A stretch of DNA of 6,951 bases from an uncultured Bacteroidota bacterium (GCA_903953615.1 CAJBKH010000242.1:1-6951); one strand, 5' to 3'; numbered from the stretch's first letter, positions 1 through 6,268 are shown. The notes: generated by a model not told the origin, from the sequence alone. A program made the numbers and translations.

Positions 1-884
1 ATGATAGCACTTTTGCTGTTTCAAAAAATATTTCACACAGCTATCAATTTGCTGGCAATAAGCAAGTAAAATTAGCAGTTACATCGAGTAATTTTTGTAG
101 CGATACCATTACAAAATCCGTCCTCATCAATCCTTTGCCTGTAGTTAACTTTGTAGCCTACAACCATTGCTATGGCGACACCATGCCACTTAACAATACG
201 AGTGTCTGCGACAGTTCATATTATTGGGATTTGGGCGATGGCAGCACTTCAAATTTATTTATTCCGAAACATATTTACAGCAACATCAGTTCTTATGATA
301 TTACCTTAACCGCAACAAATAAAAATGGTTGCAGCAACAAGCTTTCACAAATCGTAACTGTTGATGCTTTGCCATCGGCAAATTTTACCTACAAACATTT
401 AAACGACAGTGTTTATTTAATGGCAAGCGATACCAATTTACAGACTTACTTTTGGACTGTGGATCAAGTACCCTTGAATCAAAATAAAAAAACATTGGGT
501 CATGTTTTTAGTACGAAAGGCCAACACACCATTGTGCTTAAAGCCACGAATAGCAATCTTTGCAGCGATACCTTCTCGCAAGTGATCGACAATACGGTTG
601 GCTTGCATAAAATACAAAATAGCAATTTAGATTGGTGCATTTATCCGAATCCATTTACCAATAATTTTACCTTGCATTTTAGCAATTCAAAAAACAGACC
701 GATTGGTATGAAAATTCAAAATGCTATGGGACAAGTGTTGTTTGAGTTTGAAATAGAAGCTGATCAAAATTCTACTTTTACATATGTATGGGATGCCGAT
801 AAATTCCCATTGGCTGCAGGAATTTATCAAATAAGTATAATGATAGATGATTTCCGTACAACTCGGTCTTTAATTCATCAGTAA
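1..884 (+). CDS. PKD-repeat surface/secreted protein with T9SS type A C-terminal sorting domain (5' end missing)
   Basis: The frame is open from the first base (first full codon at 3) to TAA at 882-884, giving 293 visible residues; the N-terminus lies outside the window. Residues 1-42 look like the end of one PKD domain (SHSYQF, then a beta strand and SNFCSD). A clear PKD domain follows at about 48-121, with WDLGDG at 75-80, a KHIY turn and an ITLTATN strand. A degenerate PKD copy lies at about 124-195 (YFWTVD, GHVF, IVLKATN, SNLCSD). Residues 212-293 match the type A sorting domain of type IX secretion substrates: YPNPF at 214-218, a MKIQNAMGQVL strand and a closing AAGIYQISI segment. By family knowledge such domains direct export across the outer membrane and are then cleaved. 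PKD repeats usually act as adhesive or spacer modules, so the function of the missing N-terminal part cannot be told. No clear terminator follows. Confidence 0.92.
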   Translation, partial: DSTFAVSKNISHSYQFAGNKQVKLAVTSSNFCSDTITKSVLINPLPVVNFVAYNHCYGDTMPLNNTSVCDSSYYWDLGDGSTSNLFIPKHIYSNISSYDITLTATNKNGCSNKLSQIVTVDALPSANFTYKHLNDSVYLMASDTNLQTYFWTVDQVPLNQNKKTLGHVFSTKGQHTIVLKATNSNLCSDTFSQVIDNTVGLHKIQNSNLDWCIYPNPFTNNFTLHFSNSKNRPIGMKIQNAMGQVLFEFEIEADQNSTFTYVWDADKFPLAAGIYQISIMIDDFRTTRSLIHQ

Positions 885-1063
885 ACAGTCGGCAGTAATA
901 CTTCGTCATTCCTACGATTGTTTGGAAGGTTAGTTACTTCGATGTATTTTTATAGGCAGAATGCAGTTAAACCTTGTTGCTAGACTTTTAATAATTTAAT
1001 TGATAATTAATAATTGATGTTAAAATTTGCATTGAAATTGGAAGCCAATTTTGATGAATGCAT

Positions 1064-1186
1064 TCTCATGAGAGAAGCGAGTAAAAGCCCCAACGTATAG
1101 AGAATTTCATCCACCTGAGGTGGAGCATCTCACGCAGGCCACCCTCCATAGCTGCCTAAAATGAAAGATTTACTCAATGACTCAAC
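1064..1186 (+). repeat. Degenerate intergenic repeat, copy 1
   Basis: This copy begins with the palindrome TCTCATGAGA and the stretch GAAGCGAGTAAAAGCCC. It continues through an AGAGAATTTCA block, CGCAGG (1133-1138), ACCCTCCATAGCTGCC, AAAATGAAAGATTTAC, and ends in GACTCAAC. The first 27 bases match copy 2 at 26 positions (only 1073 versus 1268 differs), and later blocks match in the same order with small gaps. It contains its own palindrome at 1110-1124 that copy 2 lacks. No reading frame spans it. The boundaries are set only by where similarity to copy 2 fades. Confidence 0.75.
1110..1124. repeat. Short perfect palindrome within repeat copy 1
   Basis: TCCACCT and AGGTGGA are perfect reverse complements around a single G at 1117. 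The arms are too close to form a fully paired hairpin, so it would fold as a 5-bp stem with a 5-nt loop or act as a dyad site. The matching position of copy 2 has unrelated sequence. Confidence 0.55.
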
Positions 1187-1209
1187 AGAGCTTTTTTTTC
1201 TGATGCTTT

Positions 1210-1238
1210 GTTACTTTTTTGATGGGCAAAAAAGTAAC
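1210..1238. repeat. Perfect 12-bp inverted repeat (hairpin)
   Basis: GTTACTTTTTTG (1210-1221) and CAAAAAAGTAAC (1227-1238) are exact reverse complements around the 5-nt loop ATGGG. With one bulged C at 1239 the stem extends by TTT (1207-1209) against AAA (1240-1242). The T-run inside the stem could give terminator-like behaviour on either strand. From memory, similar GTTACTTTTTTG hairpins recur in Bacteroidota intergenic DNA, but I cannot verify that here. It lies between repeat copies 1 and 2. Confidence 0.75.
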
Positions 1239-1258
1239 CAAAACTAAGCCGAAGGCGC

Positions 1259-1388
1259 TCTCATGAGTGAAGCGAGTAAAAGCCCACCACGAATAGAAAA
1301 TTTCACCTTGTCTTGCCGCACAATCCACCCTTCATAGTCTGACAAAATGAAATTTTTACGTCCCGATTGCTATCGGGATGGACTCAAC
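1259..1388 (+). repeat. Degenerate intergenic repeat, copy 2, carrying a CCCGAT hairpin
   Basis: This is the second copy of the unit at 1064-1186, offset by 195 bp. It shares TCTCATGAG, GAAGCGAGTAAAAGCCC, an AGAAAATTTCA block, CGCA (1317-1320), ACCCTTCATAG (from 1327), AAAATGAAATTTTTAC and GACTCAAC. Between TTTAC and GACTCAAC copy 1 has 5 nt, whereas this copy has 21 nt (1360-1380) containing a perfect hairpin. That suggests a small palindrome was gained here or lost there. Confidence 0.75.
1361..1378. repeat. Palindromic hairpin TCCCGAT-TGCT-ATCGGGA
   Basis: The 7-bp arms TCCCGAT (1361-1367) and ATCGGGA (1372-1378) enclose a TGCT loop. C1359-G1380 and a G1360-T1379 wobble can extend the stem. 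It sits exactly in the extra sequence that distinguishes repeat copy 2 from copy 1. Short CCCGAT/ATCGGG hairpins are, as far as I recall, frequent in Bacteroidota genomes. That is background knowledge and was not tested here. Confidence 0.7.
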
Positions 1389-1445
1389 GCGCACGTCTCG
1401 CATTTAATTGTAATTGTGGATTGTTCAATGTTAATGGTTTTCTTT

Positions 1446-1484
1446 CGCAGGATTACCCTTCATTGCTGCCTAAATGAAATTTTA
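1446..1484 (+). repeat. Degenerate intergenic repeat, copy 3 (partial)
   Basis: Only the middle of the unit is visible: CGCAGG (1446-1451), then ACCCTTCATTGCTGCC (from 1455) and TAAATGAAATTTTA. It matches copy 1 at 1133-1172 and copy 2 at 1317-1358. The TCTCATGAG start and the GACTCAAC end are missing, so this is either a truncated copy or an older one. Confidence 0.6.
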
Positions 1485-1544
1485 TGCAGGTCTATTTTTT
1501 CAATAGAAAATCTCAAAATAAAAAAATCACAAAATCTTAAAATG

Positions 1545-1572
1545 AAAAAACATACTAGTTGGTATGTTTTTT
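1545..1572. terminator. Terminator-like hairpin, 11-bp stem
   Basis: AAAAAACATAC (1545-1555) and GTATGTTTTTT (1562-1572) are perfect reverse complements around the 6-nt loop TAGTTG. The stem ends in a T-run on the plus strand and, by symmetry, on the minus strand, as in bidirectional intrinsic terminators. The stem is AT-rich apart from three G-C pairs, so it is weak. No gene ends close to it: the nearest upstream stop is at 884. Its role is therefore uncertain, and it may instead insulate the gene at 1762. Confidence 0.45.
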
Positions 1573-1761
1573 AAGAGGTGTTAGTTTTTACATTTTGATT
1601 TTCAAATTCTCATATTGAGAAAGGAGAGAGAAAAAGGCTTGAATTTTAAGCGTGTCAATAAAATTTAAATGACTGAATTTTAGTATTATAAACGTGTAGG
1701 CCATTCCATTTACAGTAACGGCATACTTCGTGAATAAAACTAGCTAACAACCAACACGCCT

Positions 1762-1881
1762 ATGAACAAAAAAATGTATCCTTACAGTGAACTGCATGCC
1801 AAGGACAACGACACCGTTAAAATCGTGGTTTACCTCGCCATCATCTTTGTATTCTTGATGATCATGGTAATGTCTGCTTAG
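1762..1881 (+). CDS. Small single-span membrane peptide, 39 residues, function unknown
   Basis: ATG at 1762 to TAG at 1879-1881 encodes 39 residues. The N-terminal half is polar and charged (MNKKMYPYSELHAKDNDTVK). It is followed by an unbroken hydrophobic segment at about 21-37 (IVVYLAIIFVFLMIMVM) that is long enough to cross the membrane once. The frame uses many C-ending codons (AAC, GAC, ACC, ATC, TAC), unlike the AT-rich non-coding DNA just upstream, which supports it being a real gene. A second ATG at codon 5 is a possible start. It ends 7 bp before the stop of the convergent hydrolase gene. I recognise no family. The shape resembles small single-TM accessory subunits of membrane complexes, but nothing nearby identifies a partner. 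Confidence 0.6.
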   Translation: MNKKMYPYSELHAKDNDTVKIVVYLAIIFVFLMIMVMSA

Positions 1882-1883
1882 AA

Positions 1884-1902
1884 AAGCTTTATAAGAAAGC
1901 TT
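1884..1902. terminator. Weak hairpin between convergent genes
   Basis: AAGCTTT (1884-1890) and AAAGCTT (1896-1902) pair perfectly around the 5-nt loop ATAAG. The hairpin starts 2 bp after the stop of the small membrane gene and covers the TAA stop of the hydrolase. On the minus strand it runs into a short TTTT. It is the only dyad at this convergent junction, but the stem is short and the U-run poor, so a terminator role is tentative. Confidence 0.3.
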
Positions 1903-2650
1903 CTAAGGCCGCAACAAATGCCAAGGGATTATCGGCATGCACCCAATGTCCTGCATTGGGTATGCTGACGAATTGCGTTTTTGGAAAATGTTCTAAAATA
2001 TAAGGCTTGTCATCCTCATTTAAATAATGGGAATTGGCGCCTAAAACAAACAAGGTTTCGCCTTCGTAGACCGAAGTAAAATGCAACTCACCAATAATTT
2101 CATCATAAGCGTTTTTCAAAGCAGGTATGTTCGCTTTCACACTGAATGTGCCTGCTTCGTTGCGTTCGATGTTCTTGGCTAAAAACAAACGCACGCCCAT
2201 ATTGGCTTCATAAGCCATCAAGGCTTCATCGATCTCTTTGCGTGTGGTAAATGCACTCCAATTAATTTCTTCGAAGGCTTTGAAATAGGCCACATGCCCT
2301 GCCTTGTATCGCTTGGGTGCAATGTCAACCGCTATCAATTTGAGTATGCGTTCAGGATATTGATTAGCAATCCACAAAGCTGTTTTACCGCCCATGCTAT
2401 GCCCCATTAAGATAAACCTATCGATGTGTAAATTATTTGCTAATTCAATGACATCTTCTGCCATCACTTGGTAACCGCTTTCATCGCTGTGGGGCGACTG
2501 TCCATGGTTGCGGGCATCGATAGTATAAACGGTATAATGCTCGGATAATTTTTTAGCAATGTTGTGCCAATTGTCTAACATGCCGAAAATGCCATGTAAA
2601 ATAAAAAGAGGGGTACCAGTAGTGCCGTATTGTTTATAGAAAAGTTGCAT
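1889..2650 (-). CDS. Alpha/beta-fold hydrolase, YbfF/ABHD11-like esterase
   Basis: This is a complete 253-residue protein of usual family length. Family signatures appear in order: LHGIFG with the oxyanion-hole region at 18-23, LDNW at 25-28, DARNHGQSP at 45-53, the nucleophile elbow GHSMGG at 83-88 (Ser85), VDIAP at 108-112, and AGHWVHADNP at 233-242 (catalytic His235). RNHG-SP, GHSMGGK, DIAP and GHWVHA are the pattern of E. coli YbfF, an acyl esterase, and of the ABHD11 group. The acidic triad residue is not certain; Asp109 is one candidate. There is no signal peptide, so it is cytoplasmic. The start at 2650 lies 5 bp after the lipoprotein stop, which implies co-transcription. The substrate is unknown: the family hydrolyses short or medium acyl esters and thioesters in vitro. 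No Shine-Dalgarno sequence precedes it. Confidence 0.9.
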   Translation of the reverse strand: MQLFYKQYGTTGTPLFILHGIFGMLDNWHNIAKKLSEHYTVYTIDARNHGQSPHSDESGYQVMAEDVIELANNLHIDRFILMGHSMGGKTALWIANQYPERILKLIAVDIAPKRYKAGHVAYFKAFEEINWSAFTTRKEIDEALMAYEANMGVRLFLAKNIERNEAGTFSVKANIPALKNAYDEIIGELHFTSVYEGETLFVLGANSHYLNEDDKPYILEHFPKTQFVSIPNAGHWVHADNPLAFVAALEAFL

Positions 2651-2655
2651 GTCGC

Positions 2656-3069
2656 TTATCGGGTAAAGCCCATGGTAGCGCAGTCGGCATCGGTCATCCT
2701 ACTTAAAGTGCTACCATTTCTGCCATCTACATGTTTGTGATTCTTACCAGACCCTGCTCCGCATTTGGTAGCCGTAATTTCTATGTATTCCGAATTCTTA
2801 AAATCGCCATTGTCGTTCTTCACATCTAACTGGTGTTTTTTACCATCAAGTACAATAAACAACAAAGTGCTATCGCCACAAGTAGGTTCGTTTTTACGAA
2901 TCGGCAATTTGCCTTTGAATTCATTGTCTACAAATAAACTCAAACTGCTTTCTACAGCTGTGCTATCCATGCTGTAAAAACCAACTTTGGTTCTGGTGCC
3001 ATCATCTGATTTTTTACAAGCCCATAAGCTGAACAATGCTAAGAAAAGTATCGAACTATATTTTGTCAT
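2656..3069 (-). CDS. Small lipoprotein of unknown function, 137 residues
   Basis: I place the start at 3069 because the product then begins with a lipoprotein signal: Lys3, a hydrophobic run at 7-17 and the lipobox LWAC with lipid-bearing Cys18. The frame stays open upstream to 3204, but that part overlaps the end of sucA and would bury the signal. The sequence after Cys18 is KKSDDG. A Lys followed by acidic residues resembles the Bacteroidota lipoprotein export signal, so surface exposure is possible (inference). The mature part looks beta-rich: LSLFVDNEFKGKLP, then STLLFIVLDGKKHQLDV. Three more cysteines (64, 103, 130) and a basic patch GKNHKHVDGRNG at 108-119 stand out. I recognise no domain. 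It lies 43 bp after sucA and 5 bp before the hydrolase, so it is probably in the same transcript. Confidence 0.82.
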   Translation of the reverse strand: MTKYSSILFLALFSLWACKKSDDGTRTKVGFYSMDSTAVESSLSLFVDNEFKGKLPIRKNEPTCGDSTLLFIVLDGKKHQLDVKNDNGDFKNSEYIEITATKCGAGSGKNHKHVDGRNGSTLSRMTDADCATMGFTR

Positions 3070-3112
3070 GGTGTTAGAACGCTTTATTGTATGGTTTAGT
3101 ATTTCTATGACC

Positions 3113-5821
3113 TTAAGCAAACGCTTCGTCAAGTATAGCTGCTTGTTCTTTGTCGTGCATTTTCTTAAAGCCTGTTGCCGGACTCGCACTGCTTTTTCTA
3201 CCAATAAATTTCAAATGCATAGGCAAATCATAACGACAGAAATGCATCCATACACCCATGTTCTTTGGTTCTTCTTGCACCCAATAGAAATCGGCTTTGG
3301 TATACTGCTCGTAAAACGCTTGCAATTGTTTTTCTGGCAAAGGATACATTTGCTCTAAGCGAATAATCGCCACATCTTTTCTTGCATCGCTTTGTTGCTT
3401 GGCCAACAATTCATAATATATTTTACCAGTGCAAATCAATACTTTTTTCACTTGCTTAGCATCGGCATAGGTGTCGCCTATCATCTCTTGGAAAGTACCT
3501 GTGGTAAAATCTTCGATGGTGCTATTGCACAATGGATGGCGCAATAAACTCTTAGGTGTCATGGCTACTAAAGGCACTCTAAAATTGCGTTTCAATTGTC
3601 TGCGAATGGCATGGAAATAATTGGCCGGTGTGGTGCAATTAATCACTTGCATATTGTTGTTTGCACACAGTTGTAAAAATCTTTCTAAACGTGCGGATGA
3701 GTGCTCTGGACCTTGACCTTCATAACCATGTGGCATCATTAGCATTAAGCCACTGTACTGTCCCCATTTGGTGCCAGCGCTGGCTATAAACTGATCGATC
3801 ATAATTTGAGCGCCGTTACCAAAGTCGCCAAACTGCGCTTCCCATATGGTTAAATGGCTAGGAGTTGACGCGCTATAACCGTATTCAAAACCCAATTCAG
3901 CATATTCGCTTAACAAGGAATTGTAAACATAAAAACGCGGTTGTTTTTCGCTGATATGATTCAAGGGCACATACTCTGCTTCTGAATCTTCTTTCTTGAT
4001 TAATGCATGTCTATGACTGAAAGTACCACGCTCTACATCTTGCCCCGCCAAGCGCACACCATGCCCTTCAGATAACAAAGTGGCATATGCCATTAACTCG
4101 CCCATGGCCCAGTCGAACTTGTTGTCTTTGATCATTTTCAAACGGCCTTCATAAATCTGCTGTACTTTTTTAATCGGCAAATTATCCGCAGGCAATTGGT
4201 TAATTTTTTCTGCGAGTTCTTTCCATTTTTTAACATCGAAAGTGGTATCAGTCGCTTGTTCAAAATCTTCTCTTTTAGGGAAATGAAAATCCTTCCAAAC
4301 ATCTTCAATTTTCATTTTAGACAGTGGTGCTTTTTCTTGTTTCACATCATCCAATTTGTCTTGCAACAATTGTTTGAAATGCACTTCCATTTCTTCTGCA
4401 ATGGCTGCATCAATTTCGCCACGTGCAATTAATTTCTCTTTGTATATTTCTCTTGGATTCGGATGCGTTGAAATAATTTTGTATAAAAGTGGTTGGGTAA
4501 AACGCGGCTCATCACCTTCGTTATGACCATATTTTCTGTAGCCTAATAAATCAATAAAAATATCGGTATTAAATTCATTGCGATACGCCATGGCCATTTT
4601 AATGGTATGTACCACTGCTTCAACATCATCGCCATTCACATGGAACACTGGGCAATTGGTGGTTTTGGCCACATCGGTACAATAAATACTGGTACGGCTA
4701 TCGGTATAATTAGTCGTAAATCCAATTTGGTTATTGGTTACAATGTGCATGGTACCACCAATTTTGTTGGCGTCTAATCCGCTCATTTGCACCACTTCGT
4801 ATACAATACCTTGACCAGCCACCGCTGCATCACCGTGGATTAAGATGGCACATATTTTATCTTGATCGCCATTGTAAACATGATCGAGCTTAGCGCGCAC
4901 CATGCCTTTTACCACAGGGTTTACTGCCTCGAGGTGCGATGGGTTGGGTGCTAATTTTATTTTAACTTCTTTACCATGCGGGGTAGGTACAACAGTGCTA
5001 TAGCCTAAGTGGTATTTTACATCGCCTTCGAATTGGTCGTCTTGAAACACTTTGCCTTCGAACTCGCTAAAAATATCGGAATACGTTTTATTAAAAATAT
5101 TGGCCAATACATTTAAACGACCGCGGTGGGCCATGCCCATTACAAACTCTTGCACACCCAGCTCGGCACCATAGTGCACTACTGAATCGAGGGCAGGAAT
5201 TAAGCATTCTAAACCTTCTAAAGAAAAACGTTTTTGACCAATGAATTTGGTATGGATGAAGTTTTCGAAAGCAGTGGCTTGGTTCAATTTATACAAGCAC
5301 TGTTTCTTTTCTTCGATGGAAAGGTTGGGTTGGTTTTGGGTGGTCTCCATTAATCTGCGCAACCACTCAATGCGAATGGGATCATCGATGTGCAAGTATT
5401 CCACACCAATGCTTTCGCAATAGGTTTTTTTAAGCGCTGCGATAATGTCTTTCAAGGTGGCAGCACCAAGACCGATTTCAACGCCGGCATTAAAGGTTTT
5501 ATCGAGGTCGGTTTCGTTCAAACCAAAATTGGCCAAATCGAGGGTTGGGGTATACTGTCTACGCTCTCTTACCGGATTGGTATGGGTGAACAAATGACCG
5601 CGGGAACGGTAACCATTAATTAAATTCAGTACATTGATTTCTTTGAGGGCATCTTCGCTAATGGCCTCGCCACTGCCGAAGCTTTTGCCAGAGCCGAAGT
5701 CGAAACCTTCGAAGAATTTTTGCCAACCAAAATCCACTGATTCTTTATCACTTTGGTAATGCTTGTACAAATCGTCAATGTAGTTGACATCGGCATTACT
5801 TAAATAAGAATTTTTGACCAT
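3113..5821 (-). CDS. sucA: 2-oxoglutarate dehydrogenase E1 component
   Basis: This 902-residue protein catalyses the ThDP-dependent decarboxylation of 2-oxoglutarate and succinyl transfer to the lipoyl group of E2 in the TCA cycle (cytoplasmic complex). The length fits the family (E. coli SucA 933). The N-terminal E1 helix NADVNYIDDLYKHYQ (9-23) is the part that docks to E2. The ThDP-binding half contains HRGRLN (232-237), PNPSHLEAVNPV (292-303), HGDAAVAGQG (329-338), NNQIGFTT (363-370), HVNGDD (394-399) and GYRKYGHNEGDEPRFTQP (427-444). The transketolase-like half contains SEGHGVRLAGQDVERGTFSHRH (584-605), with the conserved Glu585, then EAQFGDFGNGAQ (661-672), PHGYEGQGPEHSS (697-709) and LLRHP (759-763). 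All expected motifs are intact. ATG at 5821 directly precedes the conserved N-terminus, so the start is secure. sucB does not follow; a lipoprotein gene does. Confidence 0.98.
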   Translation of the reverse strand: MVKNSYLSNADVNYIDDLYKHYQSDKESVDFGWQKFFEGFDFGSGKSFGSGEAISEDALKEINVLNLINGYRSRGHLFTHTNPVRERRQYTPTLDLANFGLNETDLDKTFNAGVEIGLGAATLKDIIAALKKTYCESIGVEYLHIDDPIRIEWLRRLMETTQNQPNLSIEEKKQCLYKLNQATAFENFIHTKFIGQKRFSLEGLECLIPALDSVVHYGAELGVQEFVMGMAHRGRLNVLANIFNKTYSDIFSEFEGKVFQDDQFEGDVKYHLGYSTVVPTPHGKEVKIKLAPNPSHLEAVNPVVKGMVRAKLDHVYNGDQDKICAILIHGDAAVAGQGIVYEVVQMSGLDANKIGGTMHIVTNNQIGFTTNYTDSRTSIYCTDVAKTTNCPVFHVNGDDVEAVVHTIKMAMAYRNEFNTDIFIDLLGYRKYGHNEGDEPRFTQPLLYKIISTHPNPREIYKEKLIARGEIDAAIAEEMEVHFKQLLQDKLDDVKQEKAPLSKMKIEDVWKDFHFPKREDFEQATDTTFDVKKWKELAEKINQLPADNLPIKKVQQIYEGRLKMIKDNKFDWAMGELMAYATLLSEGHGVRLAGQDVERGTFSHRHALIKKEDSEAEYVPLNHISEKQPRFYVYNSLLSEYAELGFEYGYSASTPSHLTIWEAQFGDFGNGAQIMIDQFIASAGTKWGQYSGLMLMMPHGYEGQGPEHSSARLERFLQLCANNNMQVINCTTPANYFHAIRRQLKRNFRVPLVAMTPKSLLRHPLCNSTIEDFTTGTFQEMIGDTYADAKQVKKVLICTGKIYYELLAKQQSDARKDVAIIRLEQMYPLPEKQLQAFYEQYTKADFYWVQEEPKNMGVWMHFCRYDLPMHLKFIGRKSSASPATGFKKMHDKEQAAILDEAFA

Positions 5822-5850
5822 ACGTGTTTCTAAATGTATAAAATGAGGTG

Positions 5851-5858
5851 CAAATTTA
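5851..5858 (-). promoter_or_regulatory. Candidate sucA promoter, Bacteroidota -7 element
   Basis: On the minus strand these bases read TAAATTTG, an exact match to the Bacteroidota -7 consensus TAnnTTTG. It ends 29 bp before the sucA ATG, giving a leader of roughly 20-25 nt. The usual TTG of the -33 element is not visible at the expected 17-23 bp spacing, so the call rests on one element and its position. No Shine-Dalgarno sequence precedes the ATG, which is normal for the phylum. Confidence 0.45.
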
Positions 5859-6036
5859 CGCAGAATTTAGGAATTTTTTGCATGCGTTTGAAAAGGAAAA
5901 GGACCTCTAAAAATTGCGCTAACACACGTTGTTTGCGATTGAAGCTCTAGTGTTGAGGGTATTTGTTATAAAAATCGAGGTAACAACATTGCGGTTAATT
6001 TGACCAATTGGGGAGATATTTGAGTGGCTAAATTGC

Positions 6037-6089
6037 GCGCCTTCTCAAGGCCATAAAACGCCAAAAGGCCCCACTTCAAAAGGGGGCGC
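6037..6089. repeat. GC-rich island with nested hairpins
   Basis: GCGCC (6037-6041) can pair with GGCGC (6085-6089) and enclose the rest. Alternatives are GCCTT-CTC-AAGGC at 6039-6051 and GCCCC (6068-6072) with GGGGC (6083-6087) around a 10-nt loop. Three GGCC or GCC blocks allow further competing folds. The island contrasts with the AT-rich sequence on both sides. It is on the 3' side of ssb and the 5' side of sucA. It could be a distal terminator, a structured RNA or a remnant of a palindromic element; the sequence does not decide. Confidence 0.4.
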
Positions 6090-6131
6090 TTTCGGCTGCA
6101 TAGTTTTTATATCTTGATTATTGAGTTATTT

Positions 6132-6179
6132 GTTATTGGGTTATTGGGTTATTAGGTTATTAGGTTATTAGGTTAATAG
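6132..6179 (+). repeat. Tandem octamer array A (GTTATTRG x6)
   Basis: Six contiguous 8-bp units: GTTATTGG twice (6132-6147), GTTATTAG three times (6148-6171) and GTTAATAG once (6172-6179). A decayed unit (GAGTTATTT) lies just upstream. The array is followed by an inverted counterpart at 6193-6224, with which it can form a long imperfect hairpin. Confidence 0.9.
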
Positions 6180-6192
6180 GGGACTTGGTTTT

Positions 6193-6224
6193 CCCTTAAT
6201 AACTATTAACGATTAACTAATAAC
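6193..6224 (-). repeat. Inverted 32-bp unit 1
   Basis: This unit begins CCCTTAATAACTATTAAC and ends ATTAACTAATAAC. CTAATAAC at 6217-6224 is the exact reverse complement of the GTTATTAG octamer. It matches unit 3 (6334-6365) at 29 of 32 positions and unit 2 (6269-6300) at 26 of 32. Confidence 0.85.
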
Positions 6225-6229
6225 AAAAA

Positions 6230-6253
6230 GTTATTAGGTTATTAGGTTATTAG
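6230..6253 (+). repeat. Tandem octamer array B (GTTATTAG x3)
   Basis: Three perfect contiguous GTTATTAG units. They are followed by GGCGG and a small hairpin TTAAGGA (6259-6265) / TCCTTAA (6269-6275) with a 3-nt loop. The hairpin leads directly into inverted unit 2, so array B plus unit 2 forms one imperfect inverted repeat of about 70 bp. Confidence 0.9.
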
Positions 6254-6268
6254 GGCGGTTAAGGATTT

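Larger units (their letters stand above)
885..1761. other. Gene-free stretch with repeats and hairpins
   Basis: About 877 bp separate the T9SS protein from the small membrane peptide. I find no credible gene: the longest plus-strand frame here (1347-1574) runs straight through repeats and hairpins and resembles nothing. The stretch holds an AT-rich part with a ttaatt-gat-aattaa palindrome at 996-1010, and a stem at 1035-1051 (aaattgg/ccaattt, 3-nt loop) flanked by gcatt/aatgc at 1029-1033 and 1057-1061. It also holds the repeat copies and hairpins listed separately, and an AT-rich leader before 1762. No convincing promoter was found for the gene at 1762. A weak candidate is TTG at 1639-1641 followed after 17 bp by TAAAATTT at 1659-1666, which departs from TAnnTTTG at two positions. 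Confidence 0.7.

Noticed and set aside
1064..1484. CRISPR array or insertion sequence
   Set aside because: The copies are few, unevenly spaced and diverged, with no uniform spacers, no transposase frame and no terminal inverted repeats bounding the set.
1347..1574. 75-codon plus-strand frame starting MKFLRPDCYRDG
   Set aside because: It runs through repeat copies 2 and 3, the CCCGAT hairpin and the terminator-like hairpin, has erratic composition and no family resemblance. The N-terminal residues are simply the translated palindrome.
1639..1666. TTG plus TAAAATTT as promoter of the small membrane peptide gene
   Set aside because: The spacing is acceptable, but the -7 element departs from TAnnTTTG at two of six fixed positions in an AT-rich region where such matches are expected by chance.
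3070..3204. N-terminal extension of the lipoprotein frame
   Set aside because: It overlaps the end of sucA, is basic and low in plausibility, and would place the lipoprotein signal in the middle of the protein. The start at 3069 gives a textbook lipobox.
6132..6253. Replication origin iterons beside ssb
   Set aside because: The octamers are contiguous and pure AT-rich GTTATTAG, not spaced DnaA-box or iteron-like sites, and no replication initiator gene is present.
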